A DNA stretch of 64,000 nucleotides, taken from Qipengyuania_C sp046254955. GTDB taxonomy: Bacteria; Pseudomonadota; Alphaproteobacteria; Sphingomonadales; Sphingomonadaceae. The DNA lies in the NCBI RefSeq assembly GCF_046254955.1, contig NZ_JBJXRG010000001.1, positions 1,550,001 through 1,614,000 on the forward strand. Direction: 5' to 3'. The notes under the pieces are model-generated. The model made no database searches and was not told the DNA's origin. It saw only the letters and a program-made list of their open reading frames with translations. Each line of letters starts with the position of its first letter. The stretch's first letter is position 1. Shown piece by piece: positions 50,902 to 59,020 of the stretch. The position numbers were made by a program, and so were the translations under genes.

Positions 50902-52137
50902 TTATCCTGCCCTGTTATTCTCAATTTTGCCCAAATCCGGATAGCGACCCAATAGTGGCATTAGCAACGCTGCAACAGCGAAGAATACCGCTGCGACCAT
51001 AAAGCTCGCATCGTAACTGCCGGTACGGTCGTAAACCGAAGCAAAAAGAAATGGCGCTGTCGCGCTGCCCGTTGCCAGCGCTGCATAGGCGAGGGCGTAT
51101 ATCTTGGAATAATGCGCCAGCCCGAAATAGCGCGCCGTGAGAAATGCGAGCAAGTCCAGTTCGGCACCAGCTGCCAGACCAAGCAGCGCGCAGGTGACAA
51201 TGATCACCACCGGATCTGTCGCGTCCCGCAAGACAAGACATGCGAGCGCGGGCAGCAGGAGGACAACCATTGCTACACCGGGAGCCCAGATGCGGTCGAC
51301 GATGAATCCCACAAGCACCCTGCCGGGAATCATGGTGATCCCGATCGCGCCGGCGAAGGCCGCAGCTGCCTGGGCCTCGATCCCGCGATCGATCAGGGCC
51401 GGAACAAGGTTGGTCAAAGTTCCCGAAATCGCCAGGTATCCCAACAGGATGGACAGGGCCAGCACCCAGAACCTGAAGTTGCGGAGAGCTTCCCCGACGG
51501 TCGAACCGTAAAGGTTTGAGGCGCCGCTGCCGCCAGCGGACCTAGACGGATCCGGATGAAGCCAAAGATATACCAGCGGCAGGGCAATAATAATGGGCAG
51601 GAGCGCAGCAGCGCGCAGGGCCAGTCTCCAATCGCCGATCTCGACCAGCGCGACGATGAAGCTGGGAAGGAGTAGCGCAACCAGTGCTGTGCCGACCAGA
51701 GCAAGCCCAAGCGCCGCGCCTCGTGCCTTCTCGAAATTGCCGGAAACCACTCGTGACCAGAGCACGGGATTGGTCCCCGCTCCAAGTATCGCGCTCAAAG
51801 CATAGCCGGCATAGAAAACCTCAACCGTGTGTGCCGTAGAGGCGATGAAAAGTCCCAGCGAGACACCGAAAATCGAGGGAATCGCGACAATTCGCGCGCC
51901 CCATCGATCGATCATCCAACCGGTTATAGGCGCTGTGAGTGCGCCGAGACCCGAACTGAACAGGATCGCCAACTGGATGTCGGCCCGGCTCCACCCCAGA
52001 TCAGCCTCGATCGGGCGAGTGAGCGGGCCGATAGTATAGAACGGCAGGGCAATAGCGCTAAGGCCAACGCCCACGGCGCAAGCGACCAACAGCCGCCAGC
52101 CGCCGCGTAGTTCCTGCCAGCCTGCCGCACTACTCAA
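50902..52137 (-). CDS. MFS transporter
   Basis: A 411-residue inner-membrane transporter with about twelve predicted helices and the family's loop motif GWMIDRWGARIV after helix 2. It resembles MFS carriers of the oxalate/formate or monocarboxylate group; the cargo is likely a pathway acid. The TTG at 52137 overlaps the hydratase stop (TTGA) and is the only start that gives a full first helix. The MarR gene starts 4 bp downstream. Substrate direction (import or export) is not decidable. Confidence 0.85.
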   Translation of the reverse strand: MSSAAGWQELRGGWRLLVACAVGVGLSAIALPFYTIGPLTRPIEADLGWSRADIQLAILFSSGLGALTAPITGWMIDRWGARIVAIPSIFGVSLGLFIASTAHTVEVFYAGYALSAILGAGTNPVLWSRVVSGNFEKARGAALGLALVGTALVALLLPSFIVALVEIGDWRLALRAAALLPIIIALPLVYLWLHPDPSRSAGGSGASNLYGSTVGEALRNFRFWVLALSILLGYLAISGTLTNLVPALIDRGIEAQAAAAFAGAIGITMIPGRVLVGFIVDRIWAPGVAMVVLLLPALACLVLRDATDPVVIIVTCALLGLAAGAELDLLAFLTARYFGLAHYSKIYALAYAALATGSATAPFLFASVYDRTGSYDASFMVAAVFFAVAALLMPLLGRYPDLGKIENNRAG

Positions 52138-52919
52138 GGAGTATCACCGAAACGAAGCGTTGCTTCGCCAAGGCCTGGACAGGAGAGGTGGTAGGTTGCC
52201 GGAGTTTCCATCGGAATTGCAGGGCCCATCGCGCCGGTGAGGATGATCTCGCCCGGCTTGAGCTGCCGTCCGCACCGGTGCGAACTCTCGATGAACCATC
52301 GGTAGACTTCGAGCACGCTGCCAAGGCAAGCGGAGGCTCGACCCTCGCTGATACTCTCGCCATCGCGAGTCAGCACCATCGCGGTATCCTCAAAGTCGGC
52401 CTCGCTTGGAGCGATAGATTGCTGCGAGCGCATCACCCAGCCGCAGCAGGCGTTGTCGGCTATCGCTCCACCGATGGCGCGCGGCCATCCATGAAAGCGG
52501 GAGTCGGCCACTTCGAAAGCCGCGCTGACCGAAGCGAGCGAAGCGATCAGTTCGTCATCGTTTGCACCGGGCTGTGGAACCGTGCCAATTTCAAGCAGCA
52601 TTTCGCCCTCGATCCGCGGGCTGATTGTATCTTGAGATGACAGCGTAGCGCAATCATACAGCAAGCTATCGGCATAGATCACACCGACCATCGGCTCGTC
52701 GGCGCCGAACAGGTCCATCGCGGGCTGTGATGTGAGGCCAAGCTTCCAGCCGATCGGCTTGCGGCCCCCGGTGACGAAGGCTTCATGTAGCGAAAGTTGT
52801 ATCGCTTTCCCTTGATCGACATCGGGAGATGCGGCCAACTCGCTTTCTCCCGGTATCGGCTGCCGATCTGCCCAGGCTTCGCGCAATTTGGCGGTTATCT
52901 GGCGGTATTTCACCTCCAT
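52134..52919 (-). CDS. 2-keto-4-pentenoate hydratase/decarboxylase family protein
   Basis: A 261-residue protein of the FAH-like hydratase superfamily (MhpD, 2-oxo-3-hexenedioate decarboxylase). GRKPIGWKLGLTS (about 50-62), PRIEGEMLLEIG and FEVADSRFHGWP are conserved, including the metal-binding Glu pair expected in this fold. Such enzymes add water to, or decarboxylate, 2-hydroxydienoates from ring-cleavage pathways. The ATG at 52919 lies 4 bp after the VOC gene stop; a GTG at 52913 with GGGAG upstream is as good. Assignment of the actual reaction is uncertain. Confidence 0.75.
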   Translation of the reverse strand: MEVKYRQITAKLREAWADRQPIPGESELAASPDVDQGKAIQLSLHEAFVTGGRKPIGWKLGLTSQPAMDLFGADEPMVGVIYADSLLYDCATLSSQDTISPRIEGEMLLEIGTVPQPGANDDELIASLASVSAAFEVADSRFHGWPRAIGGAIADNACCGWVMRSQQSIAPSEADFEDTAMVLTRDGESISEGRASACLGSVLEVYRWFIESSHRCGRQLKPGEIILTGAMGPAIPMETPATYHLSCPGLGEATLRFGDTP

Positions 52920-52923
52920 CTCC

Positions 52924-53460
52924 CTAGATCTCGATCGCGAGCTGTTGCCCGTCCCAATGCTTCGCGGCATCGGTAACTGCTTGATAAAATTCGTAGAGCG
53001 ATTCGTTTACACGGTAAATCTCGACCATATGGCCGAGCGTGGCGACGGTATCGATATAGGCTGCACCGCGCTTTTCTGGGGTGACCAGCTCGGTCGCGAC
53101 CTGGTGGCCCTGTTGGCGGTAATGATCGATCATTGCATTGTAATCGCTTGGGAAAATCGCAACGTGATGAAGCCCTTCTTTTTCCGGCGAATACATGTCG
53201 CGAAAGGCGGAGGGGTTGTCGCAATGCTGCATCACCAGTTCGATCTGTATCGGCCCTGCCTGGACATGTGCAGCGCTGATGTCGAGCGATGTCGAAGCGC
53301 CGCGATAAGTGACTGGAGTTAAACCAATATGCCGCCTTATGAGGAATGGTCCGACACCCAAAAGCTTGGCAAATCGCGGCATCGCCTCATCAACATCGGC
53401 CACGTGATAGGCGTTCTGAACGAAGTATTGTCTGTCCGGTGTGCTCGAAGGCGGTCGCAA
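52924..53460 (-). CDS. VOC (glyoxalase) family protein
   Basis: A 178-residue two-module vicinal-oxygen-chelate protein. YHVADVDEAMPRFAKLLGVGPF opens the fold and GLHHVAIFPSDYNAMIDHYRQQG continues it; likely metal ligands are His near 19, Glu near 75, His near 98 and Glu near 148. It resembles the epimerase/glyoxalase group, and could act on a diketone, an enol ester or as an isomerase. The TTG at 53460 is the only in-frame start before the fold; the regulon box is 14 bp upstream. First gene of the VOC-hydratase-MFS-MarR operon. Confidence 0.75.
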   Translation of the reverse strand: MRPPSSTPDRQYFVQNAYHVADVDEAMPRFAKLLGVGPFLIRRHIGLTPVTYRGASTSLDISAAHVQAGPIQIELVMQHCDNPSAFRDMYSPEKEGLHHVAIFPSDYNAMIDHYRQQGHQVATELVTPEKRGAAYIDTVATLGHMVEIYRVNESLYEFYQAVTDAAKHWDGQQLAIEI

Positions 53461-53473
53461 GTGCCAATCCCTT

Positions 53474-53491
53474 TATATCGAAATCGATACT
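53474..53491. promoter_or_regulatory. Regulon box
   Basis: TATATCGA-AA-TCGATACT, between the divergent VOC and epoxide-hydrolase-like genes, 14 bp before the former and 55 bp before the latter. Confidence 0.65.
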
Positions 53492-53545
53492 TCACCCCGG
53501 CAGCGTTTGATGTCAATAAGGACAGGTGCCGGAAGGGGATGGGCA

Positions 53546-53929
53546 GTGACACAACATCAGGGTGAGGAGACGCGGGAAACTGTCGTTCGCGCCTTTATCG
53601 ACGCGTGGACTGGTCCCGATCTCGACCGGGTTTGCGCGCTGCTTGGCGAGGACATTCACTACCACAACATACCGATGGAACCGCTGTCCGGTAAGCCTGC
53701 GGTCGAGGCCTACTTGCGAACAGCGGGCCCGTTCGAGGAAAGCGAATGGGAGTTGCGACACATCGCTTCCTCGGGCGAATATGTGCTGACGGAGCGTGTT
53801 GACCGAATGGTCGTTGGGGGGAAACGGATCGCATTGCCGCTGATGGGAATCTTCCAGGTTTCAGGCGGGCTCATCCGCGAATGGCGCGACTATTTCGATC
53901 TCGCCATGTATCGCAGCCAGATGACCTGA
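53546..53929 (+). CDS. Limonene-1,2-epoxide hydrolase-like protein
   Basis: A 127-residue small alpha+beta barrel protein of the SnoaL-like fold. It keeps the limonene-1,2-epoxide hydrolase active-site pattern: YHN (Tyr-x-Asn, near 35-37), ERVD (Arg-x-Asp, near 86-89) and WRDYFD (catalytic Asp, near 115-120). In that family these residues open an epoxide with water to a diol. The GTG at 53546 (V-T-Q-H-Q) follows GGAAGGGG. It begins a plus-strand operon with the amidohydrolase, LLM enzyme and SDR. A terpene-like epoxide substrate is inferred only. Confidence 0.75.
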   Translation: MTQHQGEETRETVVRAFIDAWTGPDLDRVCALLGEDIHYHNIPMEPLSGKPAVEAYLRTAGPFEESEWELRHIASSGEYVLTERVDRMVVGGKRIALPLMGIFQVSGGLIREWRDYFDLAMYRSQMT

Positions 53930-53943
53930 ATGAGGAACCGCCG

Positions 53944-54933
53944 ATGAGCCTGTCTGACGCTAAGGTTATCGACATCCATGCCCACGCTGTGCTGGAGGAA
54001 ACATTCGGCACAGCGGGCGAGTTCGGTCCCGAATTGACCGATGAGGAGGGAGTTCCGGTCTTCCGCATCGGCTCCTACAAATTACGAGGCGTGAAGTATC
54101 GCGGCAGTGCCTTCATGGACCCCGAATTGCGCGTCGCCGCGATGGATCGTGCCGGGATCGACTGGCAACTGCTTTCGCCTAATCCGCTGACCTATTTCCA
54201 TTACATTCCACCGGCCGAGGCGACTGATTTCTGTCGTAGGCACAACGACACCATGGCCGAGCTTGTGGCGTCGCGTCCGGATCGTTTTGGCGGTGCGGCC
54301 GCGCTCCCAATGCAAGACGTGCCCGCCGCCATCGCCGAATTGCGCCGGGCGGTGGCCGAGCTGGGGCTCAAAGCTGCTTATATCGGTACCGACATGCCGC
54401 ATGGCCTCGATGATCCGTGCTTGGATGCCTTCTACGAGACCGTGTGCGAGCTCGATGTGCCCTTATTCATCCACCCTGCGCCAGCTGGGATCGATGGGCC
54501 AGCCGCCAGTCCGGCGCTCTCGAAATACGAGCTCGACATCATGCTCGGCTTTACGATGCAGGAATCGATTGCGGTGGCGACGCTGCTGTTTGGCGGGGTG
54601 CTGCATCGCCATCCCACGCTCGACATCTGCATCAGCCATGGCGGCGGGGCGGTGGCGTTAGTGTGGGGTCGGCTCGAACATGCCGCCCACAAGCGGACCT
54701 GGGGCCCTGACCACCTGAAGCAGGACGGTGCCTTTGCCGAACAGCTTGGGCGGCTGTGGTACGACATTCACATGCATGATGACCGCGCGGTTGAGCTGTT
54801 GGTCGAGCGGGTCGGGATCGACCGGCTCGTATACGGCACCAATTTCGCGGGATGGGATGCACCGGAAACATTCCGCGTACCGACAATGGATGTACCGCTG
54901 GCGAACAATGCCAGGAGATTGCTGAGAGGATAG
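53944..54933 (+). CDS. Amidohydrolase, ACMSD-type decarboxylase/hydrolase
   Basis: A 329-residue TIM-barrel metal enzyme of the amidohydrolase 2 family (PF04909). The metal motif DIHAHAV (about 10-16), FIHPAP (about 178-183), CISHGGG (about 227-233) and the Asp in YGTNFAGWD (about 300) are present. Members include alpha-amino-carboxymuconate semialdehyde decarboxylase and related nonoxidative decarboxylases and hydrolases. The ATG at 53944 follows GAGGAA and precedes the barrel; an upstream in-frame extension overlaps the previous gene. Its role may be C-C bond cleavage or decarboxylation in this pathway. Confidence 0.82.
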   Translation: MSLSDAKVIDIHAHAVLEETFGTAGEFGPELTDEEGVPVFRIGSYKLRGVKYRGSAFMDPELRVAAMDRAGIDWQLLSPNPLTYFHYIPPAEATDFCRRHNDTMAELVASRPDRFGGAAALPMQDVPAAIAELRRAVAELGLKAAYIGTDMPHGLDDPCLDAFYETVCELDVPLFIHPAPAGIDGPAASPALSKYELDIMLGFTMQESIAVATLLFGGVLHRHPTLDICISHGGGAVALVWGRLEHAAHKRTWGPDHLKQDGAFAEQLGRLWYDIHMHDDRAVELLVERVGIDRLVYGTNFAGWDAPETFRVPTMDVPLANNARRLLRG

Positions 54934-54936
54934 TTC

Positions 54937-56049
54937 ATGAAAGAAAATCGCAAGAGCAACCCGATCCTGTCGAGCAGCAACCGCCTCAAGCTCGGTCTGT
55001 TCGGACTCAATGTCTCGAACGGCTGTTCCATGGTGGAGGATCCCGCCACTCTCGATGTGACGTGGGACGAAAGCAAGCGCATCGCGCAGACCGCGGACCG
55101 GCTTGGATTCGAGGCGATCATTCCGGTCGCGCGGTGGAAGGGGATGGGCGGCAAGGTCAACTTCAACCACCGCAATTTCGAGACCTTCACCTGGGCAGCG
55201 GGACTTTCTGCGGTGACCGAGTATTCCTCCATCTTCGCGACCTTCCACGTCCCCACCGTCCACCCGGTCCGTGCGGCGAAGGAGGTTGCGACGATCGACC
55301 ATATTTCCGGCGGCCGCTTCGGTCTCAACATCGTGGCGGGCTGGAACTACAAGGAGATCGCGATGTTCGGGCTGGAGCAGCGCGAACATGACGAGCGCTA
55401 CGACTATTCCGACGACTGGATCGAGATGTGCAAGGCGCTTTGGACACGCGATGAGCCGTTCGATTACGACGGGCCTTATCTACAATCATCGCAGCTCTAT
55501 TCGCAGCCCAAGCCAGTTCAGCGGCCCTGGCCGGCGCTGATGAGCGCGGGTAACAGCGCGCGGGGCCAGGAGTTTGCGGCGCAGCACACTGACGTCAATT
55601 TCGTCGTCGCGCAGGATATCTCTAAGGCGGGCGAGATAGCGGCGCGCGGGCGGGCGCTGGCGAAGGACAAGTTCGGACGCAAGATGCAGGTCTTCGGCCA
55701 GGCCTACGTGGTCTGCCGCGAGACCGAGAAAGAGGCGCAAGACTATATCCGCGAGGCGGTCGAGAAGCGCGGCGACTGGGAAGGGGTGCGGAACCTGCTC
55801 GACGTGCTGATCCCCAATTCAAAGAGCGCGCTGGGCGACGGGTGGGAAGCAATGGCCTCAAACCTCATCGCCGGTTACGGCGCGATTCCGCTTGTCGGGA
55901 CGAAGGAACAGATTGTTGAGGGGCTGGTGAAGTTCGCTGACGCGGGCCTCGATGGATTGACGCTAAGCTGGATCGATTACGACGCGGGCCTTGCTCAGCT
56001 CGAGAGCGAGATCCTCCCGCTCATGCAGCAAGCGGGTCTGAGGGAGTAA
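54937..56049 (+). CDS. LLM class flavin-dependent monooxygenase
   Basis: A 370-residue luciferase-like (bacterial luciferase fold) enzyme using reduced FMN and oxygen. RLGFEAIIPVARW, ATFHVPTVHPVRAAKEVATID, HISGGRFGLNIVAGWN and SAGNSARGQEFAAQ match the SsuD/RutA/dimethylsulfide monooxygenase branch. It needs a flavin reductase, which is not in the window. The ATG at 54937 follows GAGAGGA, three bases after the amidohydrolase stop. Probably performs Baeyer-Villiger-like or hydroxylating oxygenation. Confidence 0.88.
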   Translation: MKENRKSNPILSSSNRLKLGLFGLNVSNGCSMVEDPATLDVTWDESKRIAQTADRLGFEAIIPVARWKGMGGKVNFNHRNFETFTWAAGLSAVTEYSSIFATFHVPTVHPVRAAKEVATIDHISGGRFGLNIVAGWNYKEIAMFGLEQREHDERYDYSDDWIEMCKALWTRDEPFDYDGPYLQSSQLYSQPKPVQRPWPALMSAGNSARGQEFAAQHTDVNFVVAQDISKAGEIAARGRALAKDKFGRKMQVFGQAYVVCRETEKEAQDYIREAVEKRGDWEGVRNLLDVLIPNSKSALGDGWEAMASNLIAGYGAIPLVGTKEQIVEGLVKFADAGLDGLTLSWIDYDAGLAQLESEILPLMQQAGLRE

Positions 56050-56053
56050 GGCG

Positions 56054-56833
56054 ATGCGCGCGATCGAGGGAATGTCGGTTCTAGTCACAGGCGCAAGTTC
56101 GGGCATCGGCGAAGAAACCGCGCGTTACCTCGCGTCTCAGGGGGCGAGGGTGACCGCGACTGCGAGGCGGCAAGATCGCCTTGATATGCTGGCCGAGGAG
56201 ATCGGCCCAAATTGCCGGGTAGTGGCAGGCGATGTCACCGAGCAGGCGGATCGCGAGGCCATGCTGGCGGCGGCCCTCGAACATGGCGGCGGGCTGGAGG
56301 CGCTGGTCAATAATGCCGGGGCAATGTTCCGCCAGCCGGTCGACAGCTACACCGAAGAGCATTTGCGGCAGGCCTTCGACACCAATGTCATTTCGGGGAT
56401 GATGCTGTCGAGCATGGCGGTGCCGCATCTTGAAAAGAGCGAAGGGTCGATCACCTTTATCGGCTCTACCCATACGCGGCGGGCCTTTGCCGGGGCGAGC
56501 CCCTATGCCACCACCAAGGCTGCGGTCGAGGGGCTGACGCGGGTGATGGCGGCGGAGCTTGGCCCCCGTCAGGTGCGCGTCAATTGCATCTTGCCTGGCG
56601 CGGTCATTACCGAACTCAACACCAGCGCTGGGGTGATGAAGCCCGAGGATATCGAGGAGCGTTATGCCGCGATCGCGCGCGAACATGTGCTCGGGCGGAT
56701 CGGCACCGCGCGCGAGCTTGCCGAAGGCATTGAGTACCTAATCCGCGCTGAATGGGTCACAGGTGTGGCGCTGGAAGTGGACGGCGGGATCGGGCTTGGC
56801 GCCTCCGCCGGGGTGGCAACCAAACCGAAGTGA
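56054..56833 (+). CDS. SDR family oxidoreductase
   Basis: A 259-residue classical SDR: TGASSGIG near residue 13, NNAG near 87, YATTK near 153-157, and DGGIGLGAS at the C-terminus. The ATG at 56054 follows AAGG only weakly. Last gene of the epoxide-hydrolase-like operon. It ends next to, and converges on, another SDR with which it shares SPYATTKAAVEG-type sequence (SPYAATKAAVET there), suggesting duplication. Confidence 0.88.
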   Translation: MRAIEGMSVLVTGASSGIGEETARYLASQGARVTATARRQDRLDMLAEEIGPNCRVVAGDVTEQADREAMLAAALEHGGGLEALVNNAGAMFRQPVDSYTEEHLRQAFDTNVISGMMLSSMAVPHLEKSEGSITFIGSTHTRRAFAGASPYATTKAAVEGLTRVMAAELGPRQVRVNCILPGAVITELNTSAGVMKPEDIEERYAAIAREHVLGRIGTARELAEGIEYLIRAEWVTGVALEVDGGIGLGASAGVATKPK

Positions 56834-57595
56834 TCAGATCCCGCGCGTAACGCCGAGGCCCATGCCGCCATCGACCGTGAGGCTCGCGCCGGTGGTGAAA
56901 TCGCTTGCCATGAAATAGGCGACTGCCTGCGCGATGTCATCGCCTTCGCCCAGCCGGTCGATTGTCTGGATCGTATTGAGTGTCTCGTAGCGCGCCTTCG
57001 CTTCTTCTTCGCTTACGAGTCCCGCCCGGACATTGATTTCGGTCAGCACGCTGCCGGGGATCACGCAATTCACGCGGATGCCGCGATCTCCCAGCTCGGC
57101 TGCGTAAACCTTGGCTAGCGTTTCCACCGCCGCCTTTGTCGCGGCATAAGGGGATGCGCCGGGAAAGGCGCGCTGGGTGTGGACCGAACCGACGAACAGC
57201 ACGAGACCCTTGGTCGCCGCGAGGTGAGGCGTGGCCAGCCCGGTCAGCATCATCGCGCCGACCACATTGGCGTGAAAGATGGCGAGCAGTTCCTGCTCAT
57301 CGAGCTCCTCCACCGGCCCGCGCACCATGTTTCCGGCGTTGTTGAACAGGCAATCGAGCCGACCACCCGCGAAATCTAGTGCAGCTTCGATCATCGCCGC
57401 GCGATTTTCCGCGACCGTCACATCGCCCGCAATGCCGTTGCAGCCGAGCTCCGCGGCCTTTTCGGCGATCCGGTCTGCACGGCGGCCGGTTATGGTAACC
57501 TTCGCGCCGCGCTCGGTTAGATACCGGGCAGTCGCTTCGCCCAAACCGGAGCCGCCGCCCGTGATCAATACGCCTTGTTCTGCGATTTCACGCAT
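56834..57595 (-). CDS. SDR family oxidoreductase
   Basis: A 253-residue classical SDR: TGGGSGLG near 12, NNAG near 84, YAATK near 149-153, DGGMGLG near the end. It is the last gene of the six-gene minus-strand operon from 62788; its ATG is 8 bp inside the ThuA-like gene's end. Paralogue of the convergent SDR at 56054-56833. Confidence 0.88.
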   Translation of the reverse strand: MREIAEQGVLITGGGSGLGEATARYLTERGAKVTITGRRADRIAEKAAELGCNGIAGDVTVAENRAAMIEAALDFAGGRLDCLFNNAGNMVRGPVEELDEQELLAIFHANVVGAMMLTGLATPHLAATKGLVLFVGSVHTQRAFPGASPYAATKAAVETLAKVYAAELGDRGIRVNCVIPGSVLTEINVRAGLVSEEEAKARYETLNTIQTIDRLGEGDDIAQAVAYFMASDFTTGASLTVDGGMGLGVTRGI

Positions 57596-58277
57596 TGTCA
57601 GTCCCCTTCAGCCATTCGAGCTGTGCAGCAATCAGCTCGCGGTGCCCGTTCGCATTTATCGAACGCGCGTCATGCCCCAGCGCATCGACTGCAACGCGCC
57701 CTTCGCCAAATTTCCGCACCCACGCGACTGGTTGTGGCCCTTCTTCGATCTCGCTTGTAGCGATTACTTTGCAATCATCTCGCGGATCGAGATTGTGGTA
57801 TGTTTCATCGATCAGTTCAAACTCCTCTGGACCCGATGACATTCTTGTGCCCGCCTCGGTCAATTGCACTTTGATCTTGCCCATCGGTGGATGGTGCGAA
57901 CGGCCCCAGGTCCAGCCTCCACCCATCACATCGTGCCAGCGTGGCTGTGTGTCGAAACAGATGGTCGAGACATGCAAGACAAACAGCCGCCCGCCGCTTG
58001 CGACATAGTTCTCGATCGTGTCCATGTGATTCTCGGGAAGCTGATAGGCATACTCAGCGCGGTCGGTGGCGTATTTCTCATGCTGGGTCATGCTCCAGCG
58101 GAGCGAATTGACAGCGAGCAAGTCGGGCGGGCCAGAAAGCGCCGATACGGCAGCGTCGATATCATCCTCGATAAGGGGATCCCAGCCCGCCTCGACAATC
58201 AGTTCACAAAGCGCCGGCGAACTCTCGCGAAATGGATGCGAGTAGCCCCCGCTCAGGATCAGGGCATTGCCGCCCAC
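57588..58277 (-). CDS. ThuA-like domain protein
   Basis: A 229-residue single-domain protein of the ThuA/glutamine amidotransferase-like fold (LILSGGYSHPFRE; VASGGRLFVLHVS; WHDVMGGGWTWGRSHH). ThuA was named from trehalose use, but most members have no assigned reaction and many occur in sugar or polyketide degradation operons. The GTG at 58277 overlaps the SDR stop in TAGTG, and the following SDR overlaps its own end, so it is translated within the operon. Confidence 0.75.
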   Translation of the reverse strand: MGGNALILSGGYSHPFRESSPALCELIVEAGWDPLIEDDIDAAVSALSGPPDLLAVNSLRWSMTQHEKYATDRAEYAYQLPENHMDTIENYVASGGRLFVLHVSTICFDTQPRWHDVMGGGWTWGRSHHPPMGKIKVQLTEAGTRMSSGPEEFELIDETYHNLDPRDDCKVIATSEIEEGPQPVAWVRKFGEGRVAVDALGHDARSINANGHRELIAAQLEWLKGTDNA

Positions 58278-59020
58278 TATTCGCGCGGCAGGTTCTTGAG
58301 AACGGCGTTAGTGACGCCGCCATCCACCACCAGATCGTGGCCGTTGATGTATGCGCCCTCGGGAGAATCGAGGAATGCGACGGCATTGGCGATATCTTCC
58401 GGTGTGCCCAGGCGGCCCAGCGGCACACCGTTGCTGCGCGCGGCGCGAACTTTTGGGTCGGCATAGATCGGTGTCGACATCCCGCCATCGATGAATCCGG
58501 GTGCGATTGAGTTGAAGCGGATTCCCGCCTCGCCATATTCGAGCGAGAACTGCCGCATTAGTTGTTTTACCCCAGCCTTACTCGCCGGATAAGCGCCCGA
58601 GCCTGGACCCGGGCCATATGCGTTGATCGATGTCAGCGAAATCACATGGCCGCTGCCGCGTTTTTCCATACGGCGAACTGCAGAGCGAGTGGCCCAGAAC
58701 ACGCCCATCAGGTTTATTTCGATGGTTGTGCGAATGTCCTCGTCACTTTGGTCTGCAAGTTGGCCGAAGCGCACGATGCCAGCGTTATTGACGAGGAGAT
58801 CAGGCGCGTCACCGAATGCATCGAAGGTGCTTTCGACAGCTTGTGGATCGCATACATCGCAAGGAAGCGCAGTGGCTCCGGCGATCTCCGCGCAGCGCTC
58901 CTTAACAGCTACTTCGTCGCGATCGAGGATGCCGATACGATAGCCTGCACCGGCAAGCCGAGCTGCTATGCTGGCACCAATACCGTTGGCGCTGCCGGTC
59001 ACTATGGCGCTGCGGCTCAT
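58277..59020 (-). CDS. SDR family oxidoreductase
   Basis: A 247-residue classical SDR: TGSANGIG near residue 8, NNAG near 80, TSINAY-type catalytic Ser, YPASK near 145-149. The ATG at 59020 overlaps the P450 stop in ATGA and is preceded by AAGGAA. The longer frame upstream lies within the P450 gene. Likely oxidises a hydroxyl introduced by the neighbouring P450s. Confidence 0.88.
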   Translation of the reverse strand: MSRSAIVTGSANGIGASIAARLAGAGYRIGILDRDEVAVKERCAEIAGATALPCDVCDPQAVESTFDAFGDAPDLLVNNAGIVRFGQLADQSDEDIRTTIEINLMGVFWATRSAVRRMEKRGSGHVISLTSINAYGPGPGSGAYPASKAGVKQLMRQFSLEYGEAGIRFNSIAPGFIDGGMSTPIYADPKVRAARSNGVPLGRLGTPEDIANAVAFLDSPEGAYINGHDLVVDGGVTNAVLKNLPRE

